A stretch of DNA of 64,000 nt from Rhizobium sp. BK313 (GCF_014193655.1 NZ_JACHZQ010000006.1:248001-312000), one strand, 5' to 3'. Numbered from the stretch's first letter, positions 35,999-45,042 are shown. Numbers and translations: made by a program. Notes: generated from the sequence alone by a model not told the origin.

Positions 35999-36015
35999 AG
36001 CATCGCTTCCTTCAC

Positions 36016-37398
36016 TCAATAGAGGCCGGTCGCCCTGGCCCACCTGTAGGTGTCGTCTAACGCTCGGGTGGAGCGGTCGAACAATTCGTTGATCTGTGTT
36101 TCGGTGATGATAAGCGGCGGGCAAAGTGAGTAGTTGTCGCCAAGGGCGCGCGTGATGACACCATGGACCTGGGCCTGTTTGCCTGCGTGAATGGCAATGC
36201 CGTCCGTTGGCTTGAACGGCTCTTTCGTTTCCTTGTTGCGAACCAGTTCGAGGGTCCCGATGAGGCCGCGACCGCGGGCGTTGCCCACGAGCGGGTGGTC
36301 GCCAAGTTCGTTCAACCGCCGCTGGAACACCGGGGCGATGTTGCGGACGTGCCCAACAATGTCGCGTTCCTCGTAGATTTTTAGAGTTTCCAAGGCGACG
36401 GCGGTCGCAACAGGATGGCCGCCATAGGTGAAACCATGTCCGAATGTTCCGATTTTCTCGCTTTCGGCAACGACTGCGGAATGGACCTTTTCATTGATCA
36501 TCAGTGCGGATATCGGCTGATAGGCCGCCGAAAGTTGTTTGGCCATGACGATCATATCCGGCTGAAGCCCGAAGCTTTCGGACCCGAACATCGTGCCGAG
36601 CCTGCCAAAGCCGCAGATGACTTCATCGGCGATCAGCAGCACGTCGTATTTTTTGAGGATTGCCTGGATCTTCTCGTAATAGGTTGGCGGTGGAACGATA
36701 CAGCCCCCAGATGCCATCAGCGGCTCAGCGAAAAATGCAGCGATGGTTTCCGGTCCCTCGGCGAGGATCATCTGCTCAAGCGAATCGGCACAGCGCGTCG
36801 CGAACTCTTCCTCTGTTTCGCCCGGCCGACCGTAGCGATAATATTCCGGGCAATCCGTATGCAGCACGCGGTCAATCGGCAGATCGAAGTCACGATGATT
36901 ATTAGGAAGGCCCGTCAGGCTTGCCGATGCGATGGTCACACCATGATAGGCGCGCATACGCGAGATGATTTTCTTCTTTTCCGGCATGCCGATCGCGTTG
37001 TGATAATACCAGACAAGTTTCATGGCCGTGTCGTTGGCCTCGGAACCCGAACTGGCAAAGAACACCTTCGACATCGGGACCGGTGAAAGCTGGATGAGGC
37101 GGTCGGCAAGCTCGATCGCGGTCTCATGCGATTTGCCGCCGAAGCTGTGATAGAACGGCAACTCCTTCATTTGGCGGGTTGCGGCATCTACCAGACGTTG
37201 TTCGCTAAAGCCAAGCGACGCGCAAAACAGTCCTCCAAGCCCTTCGATGTATTTATTGCCTTCGTTGTCGAAGATGTGGATCCCCTCACCCCTGGTCATC
37301 ACCAGCGGGCCGTCCTTCAAATGTTGCGAGGCGTTGGTATAGGGATGAAGAACGAACGCGGCGTCGCGGGATTCAAGGGAGTTGAGAAGGATGGTCAC
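36016..37398 (-). CDS. Class III (omega-amino acid) aminotransferase
   Basis: This 460-residue PLP-dependent aminotransferase has the cofactor Lys at residue 287 (MAKQLSAAYQPIS), the PLP-nitrogen Asp in LIADEVICGFGR (Asp258) and the phosphate-binding FASSGSEANDTAMKL near residue 114. It resembles the beta-alanine/GABA/putrescine:pyruvate group, in which the conserved segment YHGVT is followed by a variable acceptor loop. The start is GTG 37398, with GGAGAA five bases upstream. It probably transaminates an omega-amino compound released by the agmatinase-like enzyme; the next enzyme is the aldehyde dehydrogenase of the same operon. Confidence 0.9.
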   Translation of the reverse strand: MTILLNSLESRDAAFVLHPYTNASQHLKDGPLVMTRGEGIHIFDNEGNKYIEGLGGLFCASLGFSEQRLVDAATRQMKELPFYHSFGGKSHETAIELADRLIQLSPVPMSKVFFASSGSEANDTAMKLVWYYHNAIGMPEKKKIISRMRAYHGVTIASASLTGLPNNHRDFDLPIDRVLHTDCPEYYRYGRPGETEEEFATRCADSLEQMILAEGPETIAAFFAEPLMASGGCIVPPPTYYEKIQAILKKYDVLLIADEVICGFGRLGTMFGSESFGLQPDMIVMAKQLSAAYQPISALMINEKVHSAVVAESEKIGTFGHGFTYGGHPVATAVALETLKIYEERDIVGHVRNIAPVFQRRLNELGDHPLVGNARGRGLIGTLELVRNKETKEPFKPTDGIAIHAGKQAQVHGVITRALGDNYSLCPPLIITETQINELFDRSTRALDDTYRWARATGLY

Positions 37399-37456
37399 AG
37401 TGGTTCTCCAAATAATAGGTTTGTTTCAATTGCGACGCTGGCAAAGCTCCGCCGGT

Positions 37457-37486
37457 CAGCCGGTGGACGTCTCGGTGCACCGGCTG
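37457..37486 (-). terminator. Intercistronic hairpin after binding-protein gene
   Basis: CAGCCGGTG and CACCGGCTG form a 9-base perfect stem with a 12-base loop, about 30 bases after the binding-protein stop codon and before the aminotransferase. It lacks a clear T run. It probably limits read-through or protects the upstream mRNA. Confidence 0.6.
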
Positions 37487-37517
37487 CCGATTGCTGTGGG
37501 AATAGGGGCTTTACCGC

Positions 37518-38360
37518 TTAATCAAGAGTTGTCTTTATCCACTTCTGTGCAAGCTTGTTGATCGTGCCGTCCGATTCCGCCGCGTCGATCGCCGCATCGA
37601 ACATCGACTTCAAGACTGTATCGTCCTTGCGAAGACCTGCCGCGATACCCTGACCAAAGACCCCGCCTTTGAAGGTCGGGCCCGCGATCGTGTAGTCTTT
37701 GAAGTCGTCCTTGCCGAGCGTTGCAGTCAATGACGTTTTCTGGGCAACGACAGCGTCGATACGACCGGCCTGGAGGTCCAGATTATGCTGCTCGACGGTC
37801 TTGTATTCTCTTGGATCGACAACGCCCTTGAAATAGGTATCGAGAAACGCTGCGTTTGCCGTCGATACCTGGGCGCCCACGGCCTTGCCCTTTAGGGCGT
37901 CTCTAAGCGGCTGCAATTCCTGATCGACCTTCGCCTTGTCTCCGGCGAGGTCGATCGTCGTCCCCTTACCCGGCAGATCTGCGAGAGGACCGGTTTTATC
38001 GACCATGAAGGCGGCCGCAGTCGGAGCATAGGGCTTGCTGAACGAGATGACGGCAAGACGCTTATCCGTAACGATCATCGAGGCCATGATGGCGTCGAAC
38101 TTCTTCGCATTGAGCGATGGAATTAGCCCATCCCAGTCCTGGGCCACGATGGTGCATTTGACCTTCATGCGAGCGCAAAGGTCGTTGGCGAGATCGATCT
38201 CGAACCCGGCGAGCTTGCCGTCAGGACCGGTAAAATTCCAGGGCTCGTATGCACCCTCGGTCGCAATGGTAATCTCAGTTGGTTTTGTCTGCGCGGCGGC
38301 AGCGCCAGCCCCCATGACGCCAAGCAGAGCGGACGTCAACAAAAGTTTCGATACTTGCAT
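37518..38360 (-). CDS. Amino-acid ABC transporter substrate-binding protein (family 3)
   Basis: This 280-residue periplasmic binding protein of the HisJ/ArgT class has a signal peptide of about 22 residues (GAGAAAA-QT). The ligand motif ITIATEGAYEPWNFTGPDG near residue 30 and GFEIDLANDLCARMKVKC near residue 52 are typical of basic amino acid and opine binders. A short Cys pair (LCARMKVKC) matches the disulfide loop seen in lysine/arginine/ornithine binders. The cognate permeases and ATPase are on the opposite strand beyond the regulator (40397-42639). Guanidino compounds such as arginine, agmatine or guanidinobutyrate are plausible ligands. Confidence 0.9.
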   Translation of the reverse strand: MQVSKLLLTSALLGVMGAGAAAAQTKPTEITIATEGAYEPWNFTGPDGKLAGFEIDLANDLCARMKVKCTIVAQDWDGLIPSLNAKKFDAIMASMIVTDKRLAVISFSKPYAPTAAAFMVDKTGPLADLPGKGTTIDLAGDKAKVDQELQPLRDALKGKAVGAQVSTANAAFLDTYFKGVVDPREYKTVEQHNLDLQAGRIDAVVAQKTSLTATLGKDDFKDYTIAGPTFKGGVFGQGIAAGLRKDDTVLKSMFDAAIDAAESDGTINKLAQKWIKTTLD

Positions 38361-38441
38361 TTTTGCATTCCCCTTTTTGGTGCGCCCTGCCCTTTTCCCA
38401 AGGCAAGGCTGTTGCAGACTCCGCGACGTCCAGCCCGTTTG

Positions 38442-39482
38442 CTAGGGCGCGCGAACCTTGATTGCCTCGGCCGCTAGGCAGAGGAGCTCGAATAAAACCT
38501 GCGCCGCGATTTGCGCCGTGTTCGAAGTTGGATCGTATTGCGGAGCGATCTCGACGACGTCGCCGCCGACGATGTTCAAACCTGCAAGACCTCGCAGAAT
38601 TCCAAGTGCTTGGGCGGAGGTCAGCCCACCGACCTCCGGCGTCCCCGTGCCAGGCGCAAATGCGGGATCAAGAGAATCGACGTCGAAACTGACGTAGGTC
38701 GGGCCCGATCCGACGACTTCTCTTGCTTTTGTGATCACGTCCTTTATGCCGAGGTCGCCAACTTCTTCCGCATGAATGACGGTCATGCCGGACGCATACG
38801 AGAATTCCCACAGATACTCGGAATTCCCTCGAATTCCGATCTGGATTGTCCGCCTGGGATCAAGCACACCGTCTAGAACCGCTTGGCGGAACGGTCCGCC
38901 ATGATGGAATTTGCACCCCTCAAATGAACCACCCGTGTCGCAATGTGCGTCGATGTGGATCATCCCGACGGGCTGATCCTTGCCAACGGCCTTGAGAATT
39001 GGAAGGCTGATCGAGTGGTCGCCGCCGACTGCCAGGGGGACAACGCCCGCCTCAACTAACCCATCGACAAATCGTTCGATATCTTCATGGGATGCCGCAA
39101 GATCAAAGCGGCTTTTGAACGGAACATCGCCCACGTCAGCAACACGTGCATAGGCAGTCGGGACGGCTCGCAAGACATGATCGTAAGGACCAACGCGATC
39201 GACGTTGCGTACGGCTCTCGGCCCGAACCGCGCACCCGATCGGTTCGTAACCCCGAGATCCATCGGAATTCCGAAAAGCGCAATGTCCATAAAATTGGGG
39301 GATGCGTCGGGACGATATGGGGCCTTCAGCAATGTTGGAACACCGCAGTAGGGTGCCTGACGACTATCTCCCTCGCCGAAGACCAGTTCGGCAACCTTGC
39401 GAAACTCCGGATCGAACACCTCACCCCCTGAAGCGTTCGAAAAGCGCTTTCGCAGTTCGTCCAGACTTAGAACCTCCGGCAT
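38442..39482 (-). CDS. Ureohydrolase (agmatinase / guanidinobutyrase family)
   Basis: This 346-residue binuclear manganese ureohydrolase releases urea from a guanidino compound. All metal ligands are present: His156 (GGDHS), Asp178, His180 and Asp182 (DAHCD), and Asp267 and Asp269 (SFDVDSLDP). The insert after the second site (GGSFEGCKFHHGGPFRQAV) suggests an agmatinase, guanidinobutyrase or guanidinopropionase rather than arginase. An N-terminal extension of about 60 residues precedes the core. It is the first gene of the minus-strand operon and faces the GntR gene. Together with the aminotransferase and aldehyde dehydrogenase it makes a coherent path from guanidino acid to dicarboxylate. 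Confidence 0.9.
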   Translation of the reverse strand: MPEVLSLDELRKRFSNASGGEVFDPEFRKVAELVFGEGDSRQAPYCGVPTLLKAPYRPDASPNFMDIALFGIPMDLGVTNRSGARFGPRAVRNVDRVGPYDHVLRAVPTAYARVADVGDVPFKSRFDLAASHEDIERFVDGLVEAGVVPLAVGGDHSISLPILKAVGKDQPVGMIHIDAHCDTGGSFEGCKFHHGGPFRQAVLDGVLDPRRTIQIGIRGNSEYLWEFSYASGMTVIHAEEVGDLGIKDVITKAREVVGSGPTYVSFDVDSLDPAFAPGTGTPEVGGLTSAQALGILRGLAGLNIVGGDVVEIAPQYDPTSNTAQIAAQVLFELLCLAAEAIKVRAP

Positions 39483-39563
39483 TGGGCCTCCCTGTGTTCT
39501 GAACCTAATTTCAAGCCGCGTTCAAAAAGCGGACGAAGAGTTATTGCTTGTTGTAGCCAACAT

Positions 39564-39571
39564 TGTATACA
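39564..39571. promoter_or_regulatory. Candidate operator between agmatinase and gntR
   Basis: TGTATACA is a perfect 8-base palindrome within ATTGTATACATAAT, in the 182-base divergent region. FCD-type GntR regulators often bind TGTATACA-like sites. One site here could control both the catabolic and the permease operon. Confidence 0.55.
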
Positions 39572-39664
39572 TAATCGTATTCTTGTTGATCGGGCAAGAG
39601 GGAAAAAGGTATGGTGACGCTCGCCGGGCCCGGTGGATGGGCGAAGATATGGAAGGGGAATTGA

Positions 39665-40363
39665 TTGGTATCGACCAAAACGGAACAGCGAGGCTCATTG
39701 CGTGAGAGCACATATTCGCAATTGAAGGACCTGATCCTCAGTGGCCAACTTCGCCCCTCGGAGCGCCTTTCAGAAATTACACTCGCCAAGCGTTTCGGCG
39801 TAAGCCGAACGCCGTTGCGTGAAGCGCTGATGAAGCTTGAGGAAGAAGGGCTTATCGTAGGGCAGCGGAATTTTGGCTACACGGTGACCGATCTTGATGT
39901 CACCAAGTTCTGCAATTTGCTGGTTGTTCGCGAGGCGCTCGACGTTTGCGCGGCCGAGCTCGCCTGCGAGATGGCGACCGAGGAAGACCTCGATCGGCTG
40001 CGGGGTGTGATCGCCCAGATGGTGGAGCTCAAGGAGACGACCAACGAGACGCCTTCGGACGCAGCCCGCAACCTCGACCTTGGACTATACATCCATCGCG
40101 TCATCGCGGAATCGACCCGAAACGAAGCGCTCGTGAGAGTGACCGACCAAGTCTATCAGCAGCTCCGTCTGGCATTGTGGCTCGAAGTCCTTTGGGTTGA
40201 TCTTGAACACACGGATCTCGACGAGCATCGGGCAATCGCGGACGCCATCTGTGCACGCGACCGGCAGGCGGCTGCGAATGCAGCCCGTGCACACGTTCAA
40301 AGCTCGCTCAAGAATATGTCGAAGCTCCAGCGCATTTGGGCGCATCGGCGAGCAGCCGACTGA
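39665..40363 (+). CDS. GntR-family (FCD) transcriptional regulator
   Basis: This 232-residue regulator has a winged helix-turn-helix (FGVSRTPLREALMKLEEEGL near residue 44) and a C-terminal FCD domain with Asp in DLGLYIHRVIAEST near residue 137 and His in DLDEHRAIADAI near 200. The start is TTG 39665 with GGAAGGGGAA upstream; no in-frame ATG with a ribosome site exists nearby. It precedes the permease genes by 33 bases and is divergent from the agmatinase operon. It probably senses a carboxylate intermediate and regulates both transcripts through the TGTATACA site. Confidence 0.88.
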   Translation: MVSTKTEQRGSLRESTYSQLKDLILSGQLRPSERLSEITLAKRFGVSRTPLREALMKLEEEGLIVGQRNFGYTVTDLDVTKFCNLLVVREALDVCAAELACEMATEEDLDRLRGVIAQMVELKETTNETPSDAARNLDLGLYIHRVIAESTRNEALVRVTDQVYQQLRLALWLEVLWVDLEHTDLDEHRAIADAICARDRQAAANAARAHVQSSLKNMSKLQRIWAHRRAAD

Positions 40364-40396
40364 CGCAAACCTGATCGTTCACAAAGAGGTCCACGC

Positions 40397-41122
40397 ATGG
40401 AACTTATCGATAGTTACCTGGCGCTCGTCGGCTTTGGACAGACGGGTTGGGGTTCGCTCCTTCTGACCGCAGCGGCCATGACAATCGGCGTCTCAGTCTG
40501 CGGCTTCCTGGCTGGAACGGTCATCGGCACCATGATCACCTTCATGCAGTTGTCCCGGCACATGGTCTTTCGCGGGCTGGCGGACTGTTACACGACGATT
40601 CTGCGCGGCGTACCGGACCTTCTCGTCATCTATCTTTTCTATTTCGGAGGAAGCGCGTTCCTTGGATCTATCGGTTCCCTGTTCGGCTACCACGGTTTCA
40701 TCGGAATGCCCGCATTTTTGACTGGGACGCTGGCGCTTGGGGTGGTTTCGGCGGCTTATCAAGCTGAGGTCTTTCGCGGCGCCTACAGATCGGTTGCTCG
40801 TGGCGAAATCGAAGCCGCCAGCGCTGTCGGTATGCGGCCATGGCCTAAGTTCAGGCGCATCGTCGCGCCACTCGTGCTTCGCTATGCCATTCCGGGTCTC
40901 GGAAACACCTGGCAACTTGTGCTGAAGGAATCGGCATTGATCTCCGTGACGGGCCTCGTTGAACTGCTCCGCCAATCGCAAATTGCAGCCGGATCCACGC
41001 GCCGTCCGTTTGAATTCTACCTGACGGCGGTCGTCCTCTATCTCATCGTAACCTGGTTCTCCTCAATTTTGTTCAGACGAATGGAAACGCGAACGACCCA
41101 GGGCATAAAGGGAGCGTTGTGA
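40397..41122 (+). CDS. Amino-acid ABC transporter permease (HisQ/ArtQ type)
   Basis: This 241-residue inner-membrane permease belongs to the polar amino-acid uptake family. Five hydrophobic segments are visible, and the ATPase-contact (EAA) loop reads GEIEAASAVGMRPWPKFRRI near residue 140. RGVPDLLVIYLFYF near residue 70 is the matching first loop. A ribosome site is weak (AAGAGG about nine bases upstream of the ATG). It is followed by a second permease whose start overlaps its stop, making a heterodimer. The binding protein is encoded on the other strand in the divergent operon. Confidence 0.9.
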   Translation: MELIDSYLALVGFGQTGWGSLLLTAAAMTIGVSVCGFLAGTVIGTMITFMQLSRHMVFRGLADCYTTILRGVPDLLVIYLFYFGGSAFLGSIGSLFGYHGFIGMPAFLTGTLALGVVSAAYQAEVFRGAYRSVARGEIEAASAVGMRPWPKFRRIVAPLVLRYAIPGLGNTWQLVLKESALISVTGLVELLRQSQIAAGSTRRPFEFYLTAVVLYLIVTWFSSILFRRMETRTTQGIKGAL

Positions 41123-41820
41123 TGGATATTGGCTTTATGTGGGACACATTTCTCACGCTTCTGTCCGGTTTGCCACTGACCCTTGAGCTTGCAGTCACGT
41201 CGATCTTGGCCGGAAGCGTCTTGGCGCTTGCTATCGCGCTTATTGCAGTGACGGGCGGTGAAATCGGCCGAACCATTACGCGTGCTTATGTCTTCGTTTT
41301 TAGAGGTTCGCCCCTCCTCGTCCAAATGTTTCTGATCTACTACGGCCTCGGCCAGTTTCGGCATGGGCTGCAGGACCTTGGCGTCTGGTGGTTCTTTCGT
41401 GAACCCTATTGGTGCGCGGTGCTCGCGCTCACTCTGAACACTGCCGCTTACTGCAGCGAAATATTCCGTGGCGGCCTGCAGGCGGTCTCTATCCAGCAGA
41501 TTGAGGCGGCACGCGCTTGCGGCATGTCGGGTGTTCTTTTGTTCAGACGGATCATCCTTCCGATTGCTATCAGGCACGCGCTACCTGCCTATGGCAATGA
41601 GATCATCTTAATGGTCAAGGCGACAGCACTCGCGTCTGTCATCACGATCATGGAAGTCACCGGCCTGGCTGGGAAGTTGATCGCCGACAGCTTTCGCGCT
41701 TTTGAGATCTTCATCGTCGCAGGGGCGATCTATCTTGCGATCAACTTCGTCGTCACGCGGATGCTCATGGTGGTCGAATTTTGGCTTTCGCCTCACATGC
41801 GCATGCGGCTGCAATCTTAA
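41122..41820 (+). CDS. Amino-acid ABC transporter permease (HisM type)
   Basis: This 232-residue permease carries FRGSPLLVQMFLIYYGLGQF near residue 65 and an EAA loop QQIEAARACGMSGVLLFRRI near residue 135. Five membrane segments fit the family. The ATG overlaps the stop of the preceding permease (TGATG), with AAAGGGAG upstream, so the two are coupled. The C-terminus is strongly basic with repeated Met and Arg residues (HMRMRLQS). It forms the second half of the permease pair for the guanidino or basic amino acid transporter. Confidence 0.9.
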   Translation: MDIGFMWDTFLTLLSGLPLTLELAVTSILAGSVLALAIALIAVTGGEIGRTITRAYVFVFRGSPLLVQMFLIYYGLGQFRHGLQDLGVWWFFREPYWCAVLALTLNTAAYCSEIFRGGLQAVSIQQIEAARACGMSGVLLFRRIILPIAIRHALPAYGNEIILMVKATALASVITIMEVTGLAGKLIADSFRAFEIFIVAGAIYLAINFVVTRMLMVVEFWLSPHMRMRLQS

Positions 41821-41832
41821 ACGGGAGTGTGC

Positions 41833-42639
41833 ATGTCTGGCAGGGGAACAGTTTTGGCTAGCGAAAATGACAATAAAATCGCAGCCGTTTCGGTCAAAGA
41901 TCTTCGGAAATGCTTTGGTCCATTGGAAGTCTTGAAGGGCGTTTCGTTTGAAGCACACGAGGGGGATGTCATTTCCATTCTCGGTTCATCCGGCTCCGGC
42001 AAATCGACGATGCTCAGATGTCTCAATATGCTCGAAGTCCCCGACAGTGGAGAAATTCGTATCGGCGGAGAGATGTATGGTCTGAAGAAGGCGGGGTATA
42101 GAACCGAGCCCGCTGACCGCAGGCAAGTCGATCGATTGCGCGAACATATCGGTATGGTGTTTCAGAGCTTCAATCTTTGGTCGCATATGACCATCCTGGA
42201 GAACGTGATCGAAGCGCCGGTGCACGTGCAAAAACGCAACCGAGCGGAATGCATTGCGGAGGCCGAAGCTCTGCTCGAACGGGTCGGTATCGCCGACAAG
42301 CGAAACTTTTATCCCGCGCACCTCTCCGGGGGGCAGCAACAACGGGCTGCTATCGCTCGCGCGCTCGCGCAGCGGCCCAGGGTGATGCTGTTTGATGAGC
42401 CAACTTCTGCGCTTGATCCCGAACTTGTTGGCGAAGTGCTCAAGGTGATGCGCTCCCTTGCTGAAGAAGGTCGGACCATGCTGGTAGTGACCCATGAGAT
42501 GGCGTTCGCGCGAGACGTTTCAAATAAAGTGCTATTTCTTCACAGAGGTGTTGTCGAAGAAACGGGTGAGCCTGATGAGCTTTTCAGGCATCCGAAATCT
42601 GAAAGATTTCGCCAGTTTCTTGCCAATGAACGACGTTAG
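41833..42639 (+). CDS. Amino-acid ABC transporter ATP-binding protein (HisP type)
   Basis: This 268-residue single-domain ATPase has Walker A GSSGSGKST near residue 51, Q-loop MVFQSFNLWSHMT near residue 113, signature LSGGQQQRAAIARALA near residue 160, Walker B VMLFDEPTSALDPELVGEVL and the H-loop VVTHEMAFAR. All elements are canonical for the polar amino-acid group. The ATG has GGGAG six bases upstream; a GTG two codons earlier is the alternative. It is the last gene of the plus-strand operon, with a weak palindromic hairpin following. Confidence 0.93.
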   Translation: MSGRGTVLASENDNKIAAVSVKDLRKCFGPLEVLKGVSFEAHEGDVISILGSSGSGKSTMLRCLNMLEVPDSGEIRIGGEMYGLKKAGYRTEPADRRQVDRLREHIGMVFQSFNLWSHMTILENVIEAPVHVQKRNRAECIAEAEALLERVGIADKRNFYPAHLSGGQQQRAAIARALAQRPRVMLFDEPTSALDPELVGEVLKVMRSLAEEGRTMLVVTHEMAFARDVSNKVLFLHRGVVEETGEPDELFRHPKSERFRQFLANERR

Positions 42640-43026
42640 GCCGGAACGAGCGCAGCGCTCGATAGGCAACAGTTTGTACGATGGGATTTCAACATGCAGG
42701 AGCCGACGATCTGGGCGAGGATTTGAATGTCCACGTGCAGATTAAGCCAGCCTTAAAGCCAGCAGCGATTCAACCGTCGATGCGTATCCAGCGTTCTTGA
42801 TCAGCGCATTCAAAGGGCCGATCTCATTATTTATCTGATTGCCCAACGACGATCTAAACGGAGGGGCGCGGCCGCGAGATCAGATACCCCACGACCGAAT
42901 CTGATTGCCCATCCGCGTTGGGCGCCTGACTTGACTGAGTTCGAGCGCCTTACGGGTAGGCCAGCTGGGCGAGCGAATGATAACGAAAGCGCGACCCGCC
43001 GCACTCAGTTAGCGGTAGACCGTCGT
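42640..43026. other. Intergenic region with a short palindrome
   Basis: The region between the ATPase and the 28-residue gene contains no supported gene. CGAGCGC-A-GCGCTCG (42647-42661), just after the ATPase stop, could be a weak terminator hairpin, but no T run follows. Confidence 0.4.
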
Positions 43027-43113
43027 TTAATACCAGCGTCCCCGGCCGTACCAGCCGCCGCCGCCTAGCAACAGAAGTACTACAACTATGATGAGAAGTG
43101 TGGTGAGATCCAT
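43027..43113 (-). CDS. Small hydrophobic protein, 28 residues, glycine-rich tail
   Basis: A tiny gene encodes a single membrane-spanning segment (LTTLLIIVVVLLLLGGGGWY) followed by GRGRWY. It starts at an ATG with a GGAGA ribosome site. A compact GC-rich hairpin (GCGCCC and GGGCGC, 43133-43147) lies in its leader. Similar one-helix proteins with a GGGGWYGRGRWY-type end recur in rhizobia, and short relatives are annotated DUF3309-like, but I cannot confirm the family. The function is unknown; a membrane-stress role is only a guess. Confidence 0.7.
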   Translation of the reverse strand: MDLTTLLIIVVVLLLLGGGGWYGRGRWY

Positions 43114-43345
43114 GTACGTCTCCTCGGAGTTCGCGCCCGATGGGCGCTGCTCATGGTGGACTCCCTGACTTACAACGGCAAAGAACCGGGGTTGGTTCCA
43201 TTCCACAAAACAGGTGGAAAAAAGCCTGATCGACCCCGCCCAAGGCGCGTCTAACGACTCGCAGGATCGATCGCCCCTTTGGAGGACCGGTTCACCGTTC
43301 TTCAGAGTTTGTTGCAGCGGCCAAGGTAGGGGTGGCCTTCTCCAG

Positions 43346-44563
43346 TTAAGCGGCGCGCTCGCCAGCGCAGGCATGCTGGGGGCCGCTAGAACCGTGGATC
43401 CCACTTGCTGCGGCCACGCTTGAAGAGCATTTTTCGTCCGCGCTTATCGATTTGAGGTATAGCTCAACTCTATTGCGCCCGGTCCGCTTTGCAGCGTAAA
43501 GCGCCTGATCTGCCTGATCGCGCAGGCTCTGTGCATTGCAATCGCCTCTCCAAATAGCAATCCCCGCGCTGACACTCGGCGTTATCGTCTCGGAGGCAGA
43601 GGCGAACACCAAGGCATTTACCGCTGTGCGGATTTGATCGGCGATGCCAAAGGCGGAGCCTTCTGTCTGGCCGCGCAGGAACAGCGCAAACTCCTCCCCG
43701 CCAAGACGGCCCAGCACGTTGCGTCCAGCCGCCGTGGCGATGGCTCTTGCCACGCCGACAAGTACGACGTCACCTGTCTCATGGCCGAAGCGGTCATTGA
43801 CGCTTTTGAAGTGGTCAATGTCGATCATGATAAAGGCGTCCCCGGCCTGGAGCTGGTTTGGAAGCGACGCGAGAAAATGCTGGCGGTTTGGCACTCCCGT
43901 CAAGGCGTCAGTATCGGCCAGACGCTTGAGTTGAGCTTCGGCTCGCTCCTGAACGAGGACAACCACGAAAAGCGCGACTGAGAAATGGCAAATGATCAGC
44001 ATGAAAAAAGCATAGCGCGGTTCGATCGGACCATATTGCGGAACGATCATTCCGATTGTCACCAATATCGAAAAGCCCGTCGCCGCTGCAAGTGACGCAA
44101 GCAAGCCCAATCTCGCGGGCAATCGGTCAAGCAAAAAACCTCTCAAGATGACAGCACAGGAGACGCCAAGGAAGACAGCGGTGTTCGCATTGAACAACGC
44201 AGCGCGCGTACGATTGTCTGCATACCAATGCATGCCGCCGACGGCGCCCGACACCATCAGAGCGATCGCTACCAGAAGCCAATCTGAAGCTTTTCGCCGC
44301 CGGCCACTTAACCGGACCAACCCCATCCCCATCAACGCGTATCCTGTGACGCCGATGAAAAAGCTCCCGAGCGTCCAGACCGCAAACGGCAGTACGCCCT
44401 GCTCTCCCATACCGGCAAGCGTCGATGCAAAGGCGAGAAGACCGAAACCGACCGCAAGCAGATCGAGGCCCAACTCTTGGGAGCGCCACCTGATATAGGA
44501 GAAGCAGATCGCGCCCACGATAAAAGAGGATTTGTGGAGAAGAAGAATTGTAGCAAGATCCAT
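43346..44563 (-). CDS. Membrane-anchored diguanylate cyclase (GGDEF)
   Basis: The protein has about seven N-terminal hydrophobic segments (residues 1 to about 205) that form a MASE-like membrane sensor, followed by a GGDEF domain. The catalytic motif is GRLGGEEFALF (GGEEF near residues 288-292), with MIDIDHFKSVNDRFGHETGD upstream for metal and GTP binding, so it should make cyclic di-GMP. The inhibitory RxxD I-site is not seen in its normal place, so product inhibition may be absent. The C-terminal 40 residues after the domain are polar and Ser/Ala-rich. Start: ATG 44563; a TTG six codons earlier is possible, and neither has a strong ribosome site. Confidence 0.87.
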   Translation of the reverse strand: MDLATILLLHKSSFIVGAICFSYIRWRSQELGLDLLAVGFGLLAFASTLAGMGEQGVLPFAVWTLGSFFIGVTGYALMGMGLVRLSGRRRKASDWLLVAIALMVSGAVGGMHWYADNRTRAALFNANTAVFLGVSCAVILRGFLLDRLPARLGLLASLAAATGFSILVTIGMIVPQYGPIEPRYAFFMLIICHFSVALFVVVLVQERAEAQLKRLADTDALTGVPNRQHFLASLPNQLQAGDAFIMIDIDHFKSVNDRFGHETGDVVLVGVARAIATAAGRNVLGRLGGEEFALFLRGQTEGSAFGIADQIRTAVNALVFASASETITPSVSAGIAIWRGDCNAQSLRDQADQALYAAKRTGRNRVELYLKSISADEKCSSSVAAASGIHGSSGPQHACAGERAA

Positions 44564-44619
44564 CGTCAAACCAAGAACCAACCCAGGACGCCGACGCGTA
44601 TAATTGCCAAGAACTACTT

Positions 44620-44844
44620 TTGAATGAATTCCTACGCGCGAACTCGAACGACATAAGCCAGGCGGTGGAACTGGTGGGCGCGGAGAGTTATGTCTACGCC
44701 ACCCTTCGGGATGGCCAGGCCATCGTCTTTCGTGTCTCCGGTCGCTCCCGAATTGCCATCGATACCGAGCTTGTCATTATGGCGTCCGCCGAGAGCCTGC
44801 ATTTCTTTGACAGCGACGGAAACGGGAAAGATCGGCGCGGGTGA
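44620..44844 (+). pseudogene. C-terminal TOBE-domain remnant of a MalK/UgpC-type ABC ATPase
   Basis: The frame encodes VELVGAESYVYATLRDG followed by FRVSGRSRIAIDTELVIMA and SAESLHFFD. This is the pattern of the C-terminal regulatory (TOBE) domain of CUT1 sugar ATPases. The nucleotide-binding domain is absent and there is no real start codon. A complete pair of such ATPases occurs at 50.6-52.7 kb, but the remnant is not obviously derived from either. Confidence 0.65.
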
Positions 44845-44865
44845 TCTGAATCTTATAGCGGCTCA

Positions 44866-45042
44866 TCAAGGGTCGATGAACTTCATGACCAGGGACTCAA
44901 AGATCTCTTCCGTCGACATGGCGGGACGAACCCGATGGCCTACATCATCGGCAGCGAGATCTACGGCGAGTTGGAGAATGTCGTCGACCGTTTCGAGGAT
45001 GTTGCCAATGAAATAAGCGGCATCATGATCGAGAACGTCTGA
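44866..45042 (+). pseudogene. C-terminal remnant of a DUF47/PhoU-like phosphate accessory protein
   Basis: The frame ends with GLKDLFRRHGG, then YGELENVVDRFEDVANEISG and IMIENV, the usual C-terminus of DUF47 proteins that accompany Pit phosphate carriers. Its stop overlaps the start of the following Pit fragment (TGATG), as in intact pit operons. The N-terminal three quarters of the protein are missing. Confidence 0.7.
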
